A stretch of DNA of 64,000 nt, taken from assembly GCA_026214975.1 (NCBI GenBank), contig CM047805.1, positions 189,233,620 to 189,297,619 of the forward strand, written 5' to 3'. The DNA is from Gentiana macrophylla (taxonomy: Eukaryota; Streptophyta; Magnoliopsida; Gentianales; Gentianaceae). The position numbers and the translations under genes are program-made. Positions 34,501-44,379 of the stretch are shown here, piece after piece (the stretch's first letter is position 1; every line of letters starts with the position of its first letter). The notes under the pieces were generated by a model that saw only the letters and a list, made by a program, of their open reading frames with translations, had not been told where the DNA came from and made no database searches.

Positions 34501-37112
34501 AACACTCAATAGTCAATACTCTCAAGTCTCAACTCTCAAGTTCAATCCTCAATCTCATCATCATTATTCCCCAAGTCTCCAACTCCAACAATATCATGCT
34601 TTGAGTAGGAGTGAGAGGGAAGAACAGAGAATGAGAGGGAGAAAGAACGACTAGAAAGGAGGCATGCTGCTTCGAGTTTTTTTTAGGTTAAGTGTATTTT
34701 TTAATTATGTCAAAAGTTATATATGTAATATGCCAAATATCTAAGAAAAAGAAAAAAAAAGCAACCTAATCGATTTGAGAGCGCCAGTGTCGCCTAGGTG
34801 GCGCCAGTCGCCTAGGCGGCGCCTGAAGCGCCCGTGAGCGCCTAAGACCCAGCCGCCTAGAACATGTCGCCTAGAGCCAAGTCGGACGCTGGAGGTGCGC
34901 CTAGCGCCAGCGGCGCCTAGGCGGCGCCTAGATGCGATTTTAGAACACTGAAAATGTTTGCTCGAATAAGAGCTAGTTGAACCTGGGCTACTCAGCGTGT
35001 CCTTGATTTTGGTCAACTTTGTTGGAAAAGAGTTGTCTGATTCAAAAAATTTGTTGGTTCTTTTGCAGCATGTTCCTAAAATTAATGGAGACATACCCTC
35101 ACTTGATGAAGCAACTTCTGATCACCAAAGACTACTGGACAGGTATTACTTTTTTTTTGTTTTTTTATTTTTTAATTTTTATCTATCATACAAGCATTGC
35201 TATATTGTTAACCAGACGCTGTAGTTCATGGCACGGCATGTTTGTTTAGCATACTACATCCTTATTTTTTGTCAGATAAATAATACCCGCTTGAGTTCTT
35301 ATACTACAAGGCAACCCCCTTTGACTTTATGTACATTATGCTTACCTCTTTTTTGTGGTACTGGTAATAAGAATAGGGTATGTGAGGTGTGTGTAATTAG
35401 CCCAGTTTGTTTGGTCCGTTGCTAATTTGTTTTGGTCATTACTGTCCGTGGGGCAATATCATACGGGATCAATTCTGATTCAAGGCTGGAGTTATTTCAG
35501 CTGGTTGAACACAAAGTTGAGGGAGATGGAAACTGTCAGGTTAGTATTGTTTCTATCGTTTACCTCTTCTTTGACTTTCAGAAAGTTGTGTCTTTACCCT
35601 GTGATGCATTTTGTGATAAGTTACTAGCATGGATATAACAATTGAGCATCTCAGAGTCCTTTCTGTACATAGGTTTATCACCTGCGTGAATTATTAACGG
35701 AATTAATGTTATTGCTTAAATGATGATGGGATCTGACGGCATTTAATTAACATCATGTATTATAAATGTGAAAATAGAGTCCATTGATCAAAAGAGAAAG
35801 GGTGGATTGTGTAAGAATGGCAAGCATGGGGATCACAATTGCTGACTGATTTTTTGCAATTGAAGAGTAATCTTTATTAGAAAACTTTGAAATATAGGGC
35901 GGTGGAATGTTTGTATGCCTCCTCAAGCACGTGACTCGGAGAAAGATTTCATTGAGTTCTTTTTCTGTGTTTCTTTTTTCAAATCTCCCAATCTGCTTGG
36001 ACGGCTGTTCTTGCATGCATTTGTTTCTTGTATTCCTTTTTTTTTCTTGCACGGGCACGCCAATACTCTCTTTTTCGAAATCGTTAGGTTGTTTCCTGAT
36101 TATGTTCTTAGTGCTTGCATGCTTCCATGTATCATCTTCTCTGCTGTTAAATTCTAAAGGAATATATTTTTACTGATTTTCACTACTTTCAGTTTGCTAA
36201 TAACCTGCCTTCTATTTCTTCCAGTTTCGTGCTTTGTCGGATCAGTTTTATCGTAGTCCAGAGCACCATGAATTTGTTAGGCAGCAAGTGGTCGATCAGG
36301 TGATTGTTGATGATGTTTAGTTAATATGATTTAGGGATGTGTTTAAATTTGTATACAAAAGTTCTAATCAGTTTTCCTGTTTTTTTGATGCCTTTCAGCT
36401 CAAAGCTCATCCAGATATATACGAAGGCTATGTTCCCATGGCTTATACTGAGTATCTGGAGAGGATGTCAAAGTAAATCATCACTCTTATTTACTTGACT
36501 TTTCTTTGTCCTTTTCTATTACCTTGTATTTTCAAGTCTAATTGGTTAAGATTGTCCATTTGATCTTTTCTGCCAGGAATGGTGAGTGGGGTGATCACGT
36601 GACTTTGCAAGCTGCTGCAGATTCGGTACTAGTCATCACTCTGAATTACCCTCTTTCTTTTCTCCGTTTCTATACGTACATGCCTATTACGTAGACTTAT
36701 ACATGTAGTCCTTTAAGATGATTCAAAATTTTAATACAGGCGACCGAGTATCCAGGTTGCAGTCCAGCTGTATGTGGCATGATTATATTCTTAAAAAATT
36801 ACATTACTTGAACTCTGTCTATTTACATCTAGCCCATCTTGCCTTCCATCCGCATTAATTGCCATCATAATTTGGAAGAAACAAATAAAATAATAATATC
36901 ATGAGTTGCTGCATGTATCTTGTTTTGGGCAGACAACATATTGCTGTTTTTAGTAATGATATGATGACATTAAAGCTATTCTGATTACAAGTTGTTATTC
37001 TGTTATTGTTGAATTACCATATGACTAAAATCTTAAGCTATCAAGGAAGTAATGATCCGCCTTTTCTTACAAGCTCCAAAATTTGCCCTTAAACATGTGG
37101 GCAGCCACTTCT

Positions 37113-37145
<33 letters not shown>

Positions 37146-38023
37146 CCCATTGAGGTCCCCAAAACATGCAAGTTCACATTTTCAGTTTCCAGGCACTTGA
37201 TTCAAACACAGGCCGCTTCACCTTTTTTTTTTTCTGAGAACGACCTTTTTACCATGTTAAGTTACCATCCGTAATGATAAGCTTTAGCTGTTTCGGTAAT
37301 GTACACTTAAAATGCAATAACACGTCAGAAGTGGTGCTCTTTTAGGTTTTAAATACACTTCATTATGCGTGCTTAAATACACTTCTTTGTGCATGCTTTT
37401 ATGAATTCATGCCTATCTTTGTCTGAATGAAAACTTTGTCATAACCCCCCTCTCGCTGTCTTGCAGTATGGTGTGAGAATTGTCGTCCTCACTTCATTTA
37501 AAAACACATATTACATTGAGATTCTTCCTAAAGTTCAAAAGTCAAAAAGAGGTAATTGCCTTGGTTCCCTGAGTTTGACAATGATTTGGTTGTGAACATT
37601 TTACTTTTGGCTACTGAGCAGTGTGGTTTTTACCTGGCCAAGTTATGAATCACCAAGCCCTGCTGTTTGTTTCCACTGCCTTCTCTTCGTCTATCTTGTA
37701 CTAGCAATGAAAATGAAGACATTGTTCAGGAAACCGGAATTTGATACAATTTTATTGAACCTCTTTGTTCCTATGCAGTGATTTGTCTGAGCTTTTGGTC
37801 AGAGGTGCACTATAACTCAATTTATCCTGAAGGAGGTAATGTCCTTATCTCTGCTTTTGTAGCCCTTATATAACTCTTTCAGTTATATATAATAGTGAGG
37901 TAAATAAATCAGGACTCTTTTTCTCTTGCTAATTCTTGATGTAATGTATATTTCCGTGCAGATTTGCCTCTGTTTGATTTTAAGAAGAAAAAGAAATGGT
38001 GGAACTTCCGTAACAAGAACTAG
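28524..38023 (+). CDS. OTU-domain deubiquitinating cysteine protease (OTU9/OTU10-like), 10 coding exons
   Basis: Exons are 28524-28833, 28928-29100, 35069-35142, 35485-35539, 36225-36299, 36399-36472, 36577-36625, 37467-37551, 37779-37835 and 37962-38023. All junctions are GT-AG and the frame is continuous, 337 aa. The start is the first ATG in the exon. The OTU signature EGDGNCQFRALSDQF gives Asp200 and Cys203. The catalytic His is 309 in SEVHYNSIYP. The ~185-residue N-terminal region is acidic and Ser/Tyr-rich. A basic tail, KKKKKWWNFRNKN, ends the protein and could bind membranes or nucleic acid. The family cleaves ubiquitin chains. Arabidopsis OTU9 and OTU10 have this architecture and a similar length (about 350 aa). 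Intron 2 of the CDS is 5,968 bp and crowded with transposons, yet the splice sites are intact, so the gene looks functional. Confidence 0.92.
29306..29352 (+). other. Plastid 16S rRNA 3'-end-like fragment (NUPT)
   Basis: The segment GGCTGGATCACC at 29,314-29,325 with its flanks, ending GCTAATG at 29,341-29,347, matches the end of plastid 16S rRNA. That region contains the anti-Shine-Dalgarno end and the start of the 16S-trnI spacer. About 47 bases align with some 8-9 differences, by my memory of the plastid sequence. It is a fragment, not a functional rRNA. Confidence 0.6.
29642..29848. mobile_element. Tourist-like MITE (PIF/Harbinger), 207 bp
   Basis: The left end GGCTTGGTTTGGATTG and right end CAATCCAAACCGCGTC are inverted repeats. 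The element is flanked by TTA at 29,639-29,641 and 29,849-29,851, the 3-base duplication of PIF/Harbinger elements. Its right-hand 38 bases are present twice (about 29,748-29,785 and 29,804-29,841). Confidence 0.8.
29890..30422 (+). mobile_element. Copia-type LTR fragment adjacent to a PBS
   Basis: TGTCATATTGCGGG opens a segment that ends ...TTAGCTCA at 30,422. A tRNA-iMet PBS follows 2 bases later. A Stowaway element interrupts it. No matching full 3' LTR was found. A weakly similar stretch with ataacgaacttgaat lies near 34,172-34,190. Confidence 0.5.
30023..30251. mobile_element. Stowaway MITE (Tc1/mariner), 229 bp
   Basis: The ends CCTCCGTCCCATAAAAAGTG and its inverted counterpart (TTTTTTATGGGACGGAGT) are typical of Stowaway. 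TA dinucleotides flank it at 30,021-30,022 and 30,252-30,253. It is nested in the LTR fragment. Confidence 0.88.
30425..30436 (+). other. Orphan primer-binding site (tRNA-iMet)
   Basis: TGGTATCAGAGC is the exact complement of the plant initiator tRNA-Met 3' end. It lies just after an LTR-like end (CA at 30,421-30,422). No gag-pol follows, so it marks a gutted Copia element. Confidence 0.75.
30541..30598. repeat. Three tandem copies of a ~20-bp unit
   Basis: The motif CTTCCATTACTTGCGG occurs three times with 4-5 base linkers. Confidence 0.9.
31134..31881. mobile_element. hAT-like non-autonomous element with 8-bp target duplication
   Basis: The 748-bp unit is flanked by GTGCATAG at 31,126-31,133 and 31,882-31,889. 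It starts TGGGGGTGTAGTCGAG and is full of gagctcgag/cgactcg repeats near both ends. Terminal repeats are imperfect. The 8-bp duplication and start sequence fit hAT. Confidence 0.7.
31394..31716. mobile_element. Stowaway MITE nested in the hAT-like element
   Basis: The left end CTACCTCCGTCCCAAAATAT is mirrored at the right end (ATATTTTGGGATGGAGGTAG). TA flanks lie at 31,392-31,393 and 31,717-31,718. The right end carries a 58-bp internal duplication (copies from 31,594 and 31,652), so two right termini exist in tandem. Confidence 0.85.
31890..33450. other. Unclassified intronic transposon mosaic
   Basis: An open frame of about 100 codons at 31,885-32,190 on + has no family I recognise. A promoter-like block with TATAAATA at 32,455-32,462 has the look of an LTR R/U5 region. 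From 32,600 to 32,760 the phrase ccaaggtgcc/ttgaggttg recurs. I suspect a gutted LTR element. Confidence 0.4.
33480..33905. repeat. Foldback element with internal AAATTCACT repeats
   Basis: The arms at about 33,493-33,535 and 33,850-33,895 are imperfect inverted copies, sharing aatatt...gggagaaggaca when one is reversed. Between them, 33,598-33,785 holds about a dozen irregularly spaced copies of AAATTCACT or GATTCAC, many preceded by TCG. Confidence 0.6.
34241..34950. mobile_element. hAT-type element rich in GGCGCCTAGGCG motifs, 710 bp
   Basis: Flanked by AAAATGTT at 34,233-34,240 and 34,951-34,958 (8-bp target duplication). The ends CGATGTTCTAAAAC and GATTTTAGAACACTG are inverted repeats. 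Both arms contain many copies of GCGCCTAGGCG-type palindromes. The centre is AT-rich with a T run at about 34,318-34,340. There is no transposase. Confidence 0.85.
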
Positions 38024-38413
38024 ATTTGACAAATATGGAAAGCCATAACTGGGCCCCAGCTTCACTTGGTGCGGTTTGCATTTACTAATTTATATATTTT
38101 TTAAAATACATGCTAATATTCCCTTTTTTTTTTTTTTTTTTTCTTTTCCTAATGCATTTTCACATCAGAGAGGTTATAACAATGTATAGGTACTTTTCGA
38201 ATGTCCTACATGCATGCTTATTTTCCTGTGTAGCATGCTTTGTAGAATAGATGTATTTATTTCAATGTCAACTTGGAGTTCATATAAAAAGTAGAAAGAT
38301 AAAAAGGTTGATTAATTGTTACTTTAATAAAAAGCTGTTATAGTTGAGATTGGCCAGTGAATTATGGCCTTTTAATCCACCCCCCCTTTTTCATAACAAA
38401 GTGCCTGAGTGTC
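38024..38413 (+). other. 3'UTR and downstream flank of the OTU gene
   Basis: AT-rich sequence with a T run near 38,124-38,142. A probable 3'UTR is followed by intergenic DNA. No gene is seen. Confidence 0.4.
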
Positions 38414-39005
38414 GTGGGATCCTTTGTTTCGTGCACAGAAAACACGAGTGAGTGCTTAGTTGGACTATGGTAGGAAGTGAAACAAACATCATTATTTCTC
38501 GTCTTATTCAAACCGAACTGCATAGAGAAGTGTGACATCCGGGTAAAAACCTTGTTGAATGTCGTGACGTAGTTGTACGTTACATTTGCATTTGTGACAA
38601 CAATAGCAAATTTGGATTTTTGTTCATTGCGAAAACATATCGTTTTTTCTTCTTACCCGTCAGAATCAGTAGAAATTAGGACAAGTATAGCCATGGTTCA
38701 ATAGAGGACAAGTATTGAGGAGAAAAATATTAGGACAAGTATTTTTTGTTTATGACTGAAACGTACCATGGTTCAATAGAGGGAAGAAAAAAAAATGGTA
38801 CGTTTTGGGTCATGAACAAAAATCGAGATTTGATACTGGTGTCACAATAGGAAACGTAACGTATAACTATAACACGATATTCAACAAGATTTTCCCTTGA
38901 ATGTCTCATTCCTCTATGCAATTCGGTGTGAATAAGACCGCAATTAATGGTGTTTGTTTCACATTAATCCTACCATAGTCTTGACTCTTGATGAACACTC
39001 ATTTA
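38414..39005. repeat. Foldback repeat family, copy 1 (long inverted arms)
   Basis: The left arm at about 38,448-38,585 is the inverted copy of the right arm at about 38,850-39,000. They share actatggtagga, gaaacaaaca, gcatagag and ttgttgaat blocks. The centre holds gccatggttcaatagagg and three aggacaagtat repeats. Related copies lie at 42,213, 42,890 and 63,645. Confidence 0.8.
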
Positions 39006-41672
39006 TATAGTATATGTGTAGCGGTTATAGTAAAAATGGTAAACGTTTCATGTCTCTATAGAAAATCTATAGGCTCATTCATTTTTTGAGTTGTTTTCTA
39101 ACGCGCATCAATTAACTCAAAAAAAAATCCATACATATTGATGATGATATATGAGTAACCATCAACTTTGTCAAATTAAGAAGACGATTAATGACCGTTA
39201 CTAGTTTTCATCTTTTTAAATTAAAACGCTACTACTAAATTAAGCTGCCCAACCACCTTACCCTATATCTCATTTCTAAAACCCGAATACAACAATTAGG
39301 ACGGTACTCCCGCATACAATCAATTATCGTCGGTGGGTGGTGACTCCTTCATAAAAATCTTTGCAAACGATATATCATCATCATCACCAATACCCTCATG
39401 TCCATCATCATCAGTTGGCGGCGGCGGCGACGGATGCCCGAAAAGGAAGTGTTGGTGCGGTGATGTTAGCAACATCGGGAATAGTCTCGGAGCCGCCGCT
39501 GCCGCTGCCGGTGGTAGCTTCCCAAATGGCTTGTTCAACATTTGTGAGGAGCCAACCAACGGTCTCTCCAACAGAGTTGAGACCTAGCTCCTCTGTCAGC
39601 AGAAAGACCCGGGCAGCAACCATTGGCGGCATCCTGATCCGACGGTCTCTTCCATTCACTTTTTTTGTGAAGATCTTTGCGACGTGGTGGTGGTGGTTGA
39701 TCTTGTCTTGCCTGTGGCTTTCTTTTGCGAGCTACTGCTGCAAGTGAAGATGGTGGTGTTGGTGATGGTGGTGTTGAGGCCATAGCGTGCGGCTTTTGGA
39801 AGGTGGGACTGTTGTTTTGTTTAGATGACACTACTTGTCTGTTGGCGATGCCCTTTTTATACTTGTCTGGCATTGAGCTTAAGGGGTAGATTTGGAAAGG
39901 AAAAAAAATTCTCAAAATTCTTAACTTGATTATTTTAAGTAATAGTATTAGGTATTGTATTATCCATTTTTACATTTTTCCACACTTACCCCTTTCACGG
40001 GAAGATAAATATTTGTATCATAAAAAAAATAGTCACATCATGGTACCACAACGCATTCTTACACTAATAGTTTTATGGGACCTATAAGAATCGTTGGGTC
40101 TAACATCATAATCAATTGATAAAAAAAATGTGTTACAATTTAAATACAAAAGTAAGTAAATGGGAATGTTCAATGTGGGGAAATGCACCTCATGGTTTAC
40201 GTAACTATGTCACGGTGTGTCATTTGTTGTAATTATTTTTGGTGTTTAGTATCAAATAATATTACAACCAAAAAAAAAAAAAAAAAAGTTACATCACTAC
40301 CTTAAATTGTTTTTTATTTTTTTTTTATCAAATGAAAAAACTAAAATATTCGTGTGTCCAAACATTTCAACTTGAACGACTCATGAACACTAAAAAAATC
40401 GTTCTCAACTATAAAGTGTATTTATTTTTATTTTCTTTGAAACCAAATAATTTTATTAATCAATATCCGCAAAAAATGCGACCAAAACGTCTCCAGGAAT
40501 CAAAGTGCCTCAAGAAGATAAATAATCCAAAGACAAAAGTGTATTTGACAAAAGTTATTTTGTTATTATTTTCGTATATAAATAAGTTTATGCTAAATAT
40601 TAAAGTATGTGTTGAGTAATGTGAGTATAACTGTAGAAAAACTAATACTTATTTTATTTAAAAAACATGAAATGGTACAAATAAAATTGATTAACTTGTG
40701 TACTCGTCCTGTTACTATCCACATATTGGATAATTGTTTTGGTTTTGCTAATTAAGCTCATCATTTTGATTTTTAAAAGAACTTTTGTTTCAATAAAGGT
40801 GTTAATTTGCGAGTCGTAATTACTGCCTGAAGTTTACAATTAGTGAAGTTTAGTACCCTATATTAATTTGCGAGTCGTAATTATACAATTAGTGAATATT
40901 ATTTTTCAAATTCTATTTTTCAAGACTATATATTTACAAATTCTATTTTTCAAGACTATATATTTTTCTTTCTATCATTTCAAAAATAAATAAAGCCTTG
41001 CAAATGTTTTTACTAGTTTAAATATTTATGACATTTATCCACTTTAGTAACGAGAATAATGGTGGAAACAGAATTATAATAATTAATAAGTGAAACAACA
41101 CGTTTTTAAAACATTGATAATGATAGACCATATTTCAATCAATAAAATCTACACTACGACCAATAATGTAAAGAAACTATGATGTAATCATTTATTATAA
41201 CAGTATTATTGTTTTTTAAATTATATAATGAGGTGGTGATTTCAATTTAAATTAGATGATTTGTCTTGAGAGTGACTTTGCATTTGTGGTGTAGTTTTGG
41301 TATAATAGTCACACATATGTGTGTGCAATTATATTTACATACTTTTTATAATAGTCACATATGTGGGTGCACTTGTATAGTATCGGAGTTATAATAAAAT
41401 TCTCTTCTCTTTTTTTTCCAAGGTTAAAAATAAAATCAATTAGTTATTTCATATTATTTATAATAATTTTTTTTCTATTTTGATTTATATGATACATAAC
41501 ATTTATCATACTCATATTATGTATAATAATTTTATTTTTTCTATTTTGATTTATACGATACATAACATTTATCATATTGAGTAACAATACATTGACAACC
41601 AAAACATTGACCAAAAGAATGAAACAGAGTATTCAAACAAATTAACAAACACTTTAACAAAGACGGTAAACG
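39005..41672. repeat. Segmental duplication, copy A
   Basis: Homologous in order to 43,285-46,478: TCP coding region, its upstream AT-rich DNA, and the block containing tcacacatatgtgtgtgcaa near 41,311. It ends at the shared aaagacggtaaacgag. Copy A lacks several hundred bases present in B. Confidence 0.85.
39320..39783 (-). pseudogene. TCP transcription factor pseudogene (duplicate of the gene at 43.7-44.3 kb)
   Basis: The start MASTPP (ATG at 39,783-39,781), the TCP-domain segment [18 protein letters not shown] and the tail [10 protein letters not shown] are all present but in different frames. The first break is an extra A in a run of seven A/T (near 39,662-39,668) inside the basic region. 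The second is a deletion of roughly 120 bp in the middle relative to the intact copy. The TATA-like CCCTTTTTATAC element (39,851-39,862) is kept. A severely truncated product would be made, so it is probably a pseudogene, barring sequence error at the A run. Confidence 0.85.
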
Positions 41673-42212
41673 AGCAAAGACGGAGACAGAAATCTGTATT
41701 CAGGTGGACTGAATTTCTTTATACTTTTATTTTATGAATATTCAGGTGGGTTGCATTTCTTTATATTGTTGTTTTTATTAAGAAATTTTCTTAGACGTTT
41801 AAAATTTAACAATATAATACACTCGATACCATAAGATTTTTCATTTGAGTGAGATAAATTAATTATAATGTTATTTTACGATGCAAATTTTTTTTAGAGT
41901 TCATAAAATAACAATAAAAAAATTCACTCGATAATTAATACGAGTAATCAAATTAGATGTGTTAATAAAATTGAGTTGTGCCGAGTAAAATTTAAAGATG
42001 GAATTAACTGGATAAAACATTAGAAAGAAATTTAGGTGTGTTTTATTGACATCACAAAATACTTTTTAACAATATGATTACAATTTTTTTTAAAAATTAT
42101 GTCAGTACAATCTATCAAAAATTAAACCTCTATATAATAAGTAAAAGAGAGTGGGCTGGGTGGGTTTAGCCATCCCCAGCCCACTACTTAGCTCCGTCCC
42201 TATAAACGAGAA
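41673..42212. other. AT-rich spacer between the duplicated units
   Basis: No gene is seen. At the end, 42,204-42,217 reads aaacgagaataatg. The same word occurs at the end of copy B (46,471-46,484) and, lacking its first A, near 41,048 and 45,880, hinting at the duplication breakpoints. Confidence 0.45.
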
Positions 42213-42735
42213 TAATGTGACATCCGGATAAAAACCTTGTTGAATATGTCGTGACGTAGTTATGTGTTACGTTTGCTATTGTGACAACAATAAATTTGGA
42301 TTTTTGTTCAGGGCAAAAACATATCGTTTTTTCTTCCTACCTCGTCAGAATCATGGCTATAGTTTGGTTTTATATAATATTTGTTTTGCTTCGAGCATTG
42401 TATCAAATAATATGGATGTCGTCTATTTAATCACTAACTTGTTTTTCAAAAAAAGAAATCACTAACTTGTTTATTCTTTTTCAAATGAATAAAGTATAAA
42501 ATATCTGTGTCCAAACATGACAGCATAAATATAGCCATGGTTGTCATTAACAAAAAACCGGATCTGCTACTGCTGTCACAATAAAAACGTAACGTATAAC
42601 TATGTCACGACACTCAACAAGGTTTTCTTTTGGATGATTCACTTCTCTATACAATACCAATACGGTTTTGATGAAAACCGCAATTAATGATGTTTGTATC
42701 ATTTTCTACCATAGTCCTCTTGAGCAGTACTCACC
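42213..42735. repeat. Foldback repeat family, copy 2
   Basis: It begins gtgacatccggataaaaacc. The right arm contains gtcacgacactcaacaagg and ends at accatagtcc. Central atagccatgg words recur. The inverted arms are shorter than in copy 1. Confidence 0.75.
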
Positions 42736-42889
42736 GGTTAATTAGTAGTGTACTAAACTCATCAAGAAGGAGAGACGGTAAAAACAAAAAGCAAGTGATA
42801 TATACAAATGAAATAGAATGGCTTAACCTTTATTGAAATGAATAAAGTGAATATACAAGTGAATGACTTAACCTTTGATGTGCACCTCA

Positions 42890-43295
42890 TGTTTTGACAA
42901 TAAAACGTAATGTATAACTATATCACGATATTCAACAAGATTTTCACTTGGATGTCACACTTCTCTTATATTAATTTTTTAATTCAAATGAGTAAAGTGA
43001 AAAATAATATTCGTGTCTCCTCTCAACAAAAAATTAAAAAAAATCGTGTCTATAGCCATTGTTCAATAGAGGTAAGAAGAAAAAAGACTTTGTTTTTATC
43101 GTGAACAAAAATCCAGATCTGCTATTTTTGTCACAACAACAAACGTAACGTATAACTATATCACGGTATTCAACAAGGATTTAACTTGAATGTCTTATTT
43201 CTGTATGCAGATCGGTTTGTATAAGACCGTAATTAATGATCAATGTTTGATTCACAGTCGACCATAGCCTTGATGAACACTCACTTTGTATGTGT
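42890..43295. repeat. Foldback repeat family, copy 3 (rearranged)
   Basis: This carries two right-arm-like segments in the same direction (42,900-42,965 and 43,140-43,290), both with taactatatcac...attcaacaa. The central gccattgttcaatagagg lies between. It looks like a partial copy joined to another. Confidence 0.7.
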
Positions 43296-43693
43296 AGTGT
43301 TTTTTTTGCTATATATGCCTCATGATATCTTAATATGATTTGCTATACTTGTTGTTGTGATGGTTTCATTTATGTTTGGAAAATCTACAAGCTCATTCGT
43401 TTTTTGAGTTGTACTTTAACGCCCAAGAATCCAAGTGATTAAACAAAAAAGAAAAATAAAATCTCTACAAAAAAAAAAAAAAAAAAAAAAAACCAAGAAA
43501 AAAAATCCATATATTGATGATGATATATGAGTTTCAATTAAAGAAGACAAGGACCCCTGCTACTTTTCATTTTTAAATTAAAATACTACTAAATTAAGCT
43601 ACCAACCTCCCCCCTCCAAAACCCTATATCTCATTCCTACCCTTAACTACGTACCAACAACAATTAGAATGGCACTACTCTCCCACGATATGA

Positions 43694-44293
43694 TCAATTA
43701 TCGTCGGTGGGTGGTGACTCCTTCATAAAAATCGTTGCAAACGATATATCATCATCATCACCAATACCCTCAAGTCCATCATCAGTTGGTGATGGTGGTG
43801 GTGGCGGCGGCGGCGACGGACTGATAGCAGCCGGGTTGGGGAAGAAACCCCATAACTCCCCTGCAGGTCCAGCAGCAGCTGGTACATGCACAAATCTGGT
43901 AACATGAGTAGGTGAACTGTAATGAACAGGAGCAAAGGTAGAGTTGACAGGATTGGAAAATGGAAGGGTTGGTGCGGTGATGTTAACAACATCGGGAATA
44001 GTCCCGGAGCTGCCGCCGCTGCCAGTGGTAGCTTCCCAAGCGGCTTGTTCAACATTTGTCAGGAGCCAACCGACGGTCTCTCCAGCAGAGTTGAGACCTA
44101 GCTCCTCTGTCAGCTGAAAGACCCGGGCAGCAACTATTGGCGGCAACCTGATCCGACGGTCTCTTCCATTCACTTTTATGTGACGATCTTTGCGAGGTGG
44201 TGGTGGTGGTGGTTGATCTTGTCTCGCCGATGTCTTTCTTTTGCGAGCTGATGCTGCAAGTGCAGAAGGTGGTGGTGGTGGTGTTGAAGCCAT
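43694..44293 (-). CDS. Class I TCP-domain transcription factor, 199 aa, single exon
   Basis: The ATG at 44,293-44,291 opens [10 protein letters not shown]. The TCP domain covers residues 34-91: basic part [19 protein letters not shown], then the helix-loop-helix [23 protein letters not shown]. The short basic region places it in class I (PCF). The HLH second half ([12 protein letters not shown]) departs from the usual QAEPAIIAATG. A proline run (about residues 160-170) and an acidic GDDDD segment lie near the C-terminus. Class I TCPs bind GTGGGNCC-type sites and regulate growth. It is shorter than most (250-400 aa), most like the small TCP11/TCP16-type members, though I cannot assign orthology. 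A TATA box on the minus strand (TATAAAAAG, 44,379-44,371) lies 80 bases upstream. Confidence 0.88.
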   Translation of the reverse strand: MASTPPPPPSALAASARKRKTSARQDQPPPPPPRKDRHIKVNGRDRRIRLPPIVAARVFQLTEELGLNSAGETVGWLLTNVEQAAWEATTGSGGSSGTIPDVVNITAPTLPFSNPVNSTFAPVHYSSPTHVTRFVHVPAAAGPAGELWGFFPNPAAISPSPPPPPPPSPTDDGLEGIGDDDDISFATIFMKESPPTDDN

Positions 44294-44370
44294 ATGTAGC
44301 GTGCTGCTTTTCAAAGGTGGGACGTACTGTTGTTTTGCTTCGATGACGTTACTTGTATGCTGGCGATGCC

Positions 44371-44379
44371 CTTTTTATA
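44371..44379 (-). promoter_or_regulatory. TATA box of the TCP gene
   Basis: TATAAAAAG on the minus strand, about 80 bases before the ATG. It is conserved in the duplicated pseudogene copy at the equivalent position. Confidence 0.6.

Larger units (their letters stand above)
29101..35068 (+). other. 5.97-kb CDS intron of the OTU gene, packed with insertions
   Basis: The intron runs from gtaagtgctg at 29,101 to ttttgcag at 35,068. It separates codons for residues 161 and 162 in phase 0. It holds the elements listed below (Tourist, two Stowaways, two hAT-type elements, LTR fragments, a foldback with tandem repeats). A small tandem duplication containing ctgaatcttaaatta lies at 29,248-29,310. Confidence 0.85.
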
